Source: RFSX01 sp965248155
Lineage (GTDB): Bacteria > Bacteroidota > Bacteroidia > Chitinophagales > Saprospiraceae
Direction: 5' to 3'
Assembly: GCA_965248155.1 (NCBI GenBank)
Contig: CBDFIO010000002.1
Location: 62,001-126,000, forward strand
Length of the DNA: 64,000 nt
The position numbers and the translations under genes were made by a program. The notes beneath the pieces were generated by a model. The model saw only the letters and a list, made by a program, of their open reading frames with translations, did no database searches and was not told the DNA's origin. Each line of letters begins with the position of its first letter. Positions within the stretch are counted from its first letter, which is position 1. Positions 63,701 through 64,000 of the stretch are shown one piece after another.

Positions 63701-64000
63701 ATAAGCATGATAAAAGAATTGATAGACACCTGTAGGAACATTATGCGCGTAATATCCTTTATCTGAACTATAATGAACTTCTATTCCTGCATATCCATAA
63801 GCTGGTGTTACCTCATATCTGACATACGAAGAACAATTATCAGTTAAATGAACAGGATCCGGAAAATAGATGGTTGCTTTACAACCCCAAGGATCCACTG
63901 ATACCTGAAAATCTTTTACATATAGATTAGGTGGAGTGTGATCTGAAGCTTTAATTATTTGTGTGAACTCGATTGGTTCAATAATAGTACTACACCAATC
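60743..64000 (-). CDS. Large secreted protein with dockerin-like and cohesin-like parts and T9SS type A sorting domain (5' end outside window)
   Basis: The frame is open to the window edge, so the apparent GTG at 63898 is not the start; 1085 residues are visible. The first 650 hold Cys-rich HYR-like modules (CPPDITIHCDVDEND, VVIDGTPPVA-type joins). A carboxypeptidase-like unit follows (IGGTILTEKGDFVEKVDVSI). A dockerin type I pair comes next (STLDLVYIQKHILGLEQ and SAIDLLELRKLILGINN, with DINSDGD calcium loop). A cohesin-like domain follows (YKAGDIFEMKLDIENL). The last 75 residues form the type A T9SS domain (YQNNPNPFNGSTVIEFYLP, LNIFDVNGRVLW). Surface or secreted; function unknown. Confidence 0.88.
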   Translation of the reverse strand, partial: DWCSTIIEPIEFTQIIKASDHTPPNLYVKDFQVSVDPWGCKATIYFPDPVHLTDNCSSYVRYEVTPAYGYAGIEVHYSSDKGYYAHNVPTGVYQFFYHAYDCCDNVTSAGAYVTVIDGTPPVAITKQDIVLSLIPNPYSDSIKGLTKIFAESVDNGSFDGCGPVKLEIRRDSDYCGFLGNTTFNDDYHSHDSEFDPDNGRYVTFCCDDLVDNGIDADGDGNIDYAQIKVWLRVWDDGDGDGYFGTYGDNYSEVWSFIRLEDKSRPTIYCPPDITIHCDVDENDLYKVGEAHAYGSCGAMATDYVDIFNDMTSCNIGTITRKWFVVGYPDEYCYQLIKKTGDYYGPPVIYFPGDTVVDCTDLIDEVPTWSAGTCDLLAYSVERDTFYFQDGACFKIINYWTVIDWCVYDPSDQIHNNGVWNDIQTVKIVDEFAPSIDGCIDNSFFADDKNDLDNDGIICENNSIVLTNSATDNGDCASNWLRWTVQIDLYNDWNGIEGSYDYLFTSSAPVYSPYYLAHTSSGEEVSVTLPEGVLGSMANHRVVWKVSDGCGNITTCTTYFMVVDNIPPTPYCVNLSTALMEDGEVEIWACDFDLGAFDNCTENENLRFTFSDVLPEFDPAFDPGVKCSSMIFTCDDLISSGGSVITVDVYVWDEKNNYDYCSVFLTLVDNQESCEDIGSKPTAQIGGTILTEKGDFVEKVDVSILSTQPEYPKNTSTDASGHFMFDNNNMYQDYQLEAERTDNPLNGVSTLDLVYIQKHILGLEQLDSPYKLIAADINSDGDISAIDLLELRKLILGINNNFPNNKSWRLVKESSIDNVAYPWNYTELRFIHDLDNNMMQEDFIGVKIGDVNESVQANFRAQNDERRIDEPLEIQFDDMSYKAGDIFEMKLDIENLNSLSGIQFTLNTKGLTVLSASSDNVQMSEKNIAMIDDELTTLSWNTENRIQGTEFITLLLKATHSGQLSNTVSISSDITSAEGYVGSENQIFPLILTGRNNSEHEFILYQNNPNPFNGSTVIEFYLPKNMKTNLNIFDVNGRVLWSTNKAFNKGLNRISISRDDLNTSGIFYYRLDASQYSSTKKMIILD

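Noticed and set aside
63896..63898. GTG as start of the large T9SS type A protein
   Set aside because: The same frame stays open for 34 more codons to the window edge with matching composition, so the real start is outside.

Overview
The window looks like a chromosome segment of an AT-rich Bacteroidota bacterium, most likely of the Saprospiria type (inference from gene content). The evidence is type IX secretion (T9SS) C-terminal sorting domains of both type A and type B, PorP/SprF and PorE-like proteins, a DUF5686 protein, a TonB-dependent receptor of the outer-membrane beta-barrel family, an OstA-like protein, a BatE-like TPR/SH3 protein, SMUG2, and several promoters of the Bacteroidota form TTTG-N19/20-TAnnTTTG (best before rplU, at 51310-51340). 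Shine-Dalgarno sequences are mostly absent and several genes appear to start at TTG.

Positions 1 to about 6.9 kb are the right end of an integrated mobile element. It carries an XRE repressor divergent from a CHC2-TOPRIM-ATPase primase/helicase fusion, with a duplicated 16-bp operator candidate between them. A tyrosine recombinase is cut off after about 78 codons by an IS3-family element (3792-5223), and an intact tyrosine integrase lies beyond it. The integrase overlaps, by ATGA, a small gene that the other end of the IS truncates. The element ends at a tRNA 3'-end-like att core (6887-6910). A second copy of that core lies at 7054-7072, followed by a strong terminator, so the att site is tandem.

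Positions 7.3-22.9 kb encode secreted and envelope proteins: a frameshifted tail-fibre-like surface protein, a DUF3052 protein, a 1948-residue type B T9SS cargo protein translationally coupled to a PorP/SprF protein and a PorE-like OmpA/PD40 lipoprotein, then a DUF5686 protein, an NTF2-like protein and a barrel-like protein.

Positions 23.0-31.4 kb are housekeeping genes: a beta-CASP metallo-hydrolase broken at an A8 tract, queD, holB, ricT, lpd, a sulfatase-like enzyme, rsmI and purS. Positions 31.6-38.5 kb hold a second type B T9SS cargo gene overlapping lptC, lipoproteins, a DJ-1/PfpI protein, a LolA-like carrier and CvpA. Positions 38.5-48.8 kb hold ftsK, a saccharopine dehydrogenase-like gene, a compact operon (LMW-PTP, acylphosphatase, urocanase, small membrane protein) and a Dna2-like nuclease-helicase.

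Positions 49.0-64.0 kb hold a DUF937 protein, a two-lobed aspartic protease with a PDZ domain, rplU and an rpmA with a C-terminal helix-hairpin-helix fusion, an envelope operon (DUF2007, CAP, OstA-like, BatE-like), a TonB receptor, a YceI/OB-fold/SMUG2 operon, and a large T9SS type A protein with dockerin-like and cohesin-like parts whose start lies beyond the window.

The most unusual items are: the L27-HHH fusion; in-frame palindromes in the primase gene with matched stem changes; the tandem tRNA att structure; the IS3 insertion without target duplication; five convergent gene pairs each overlapping by the same 4-bp YTAA; and three apparent frameshifts at short simple repeats, which need read-level checking.
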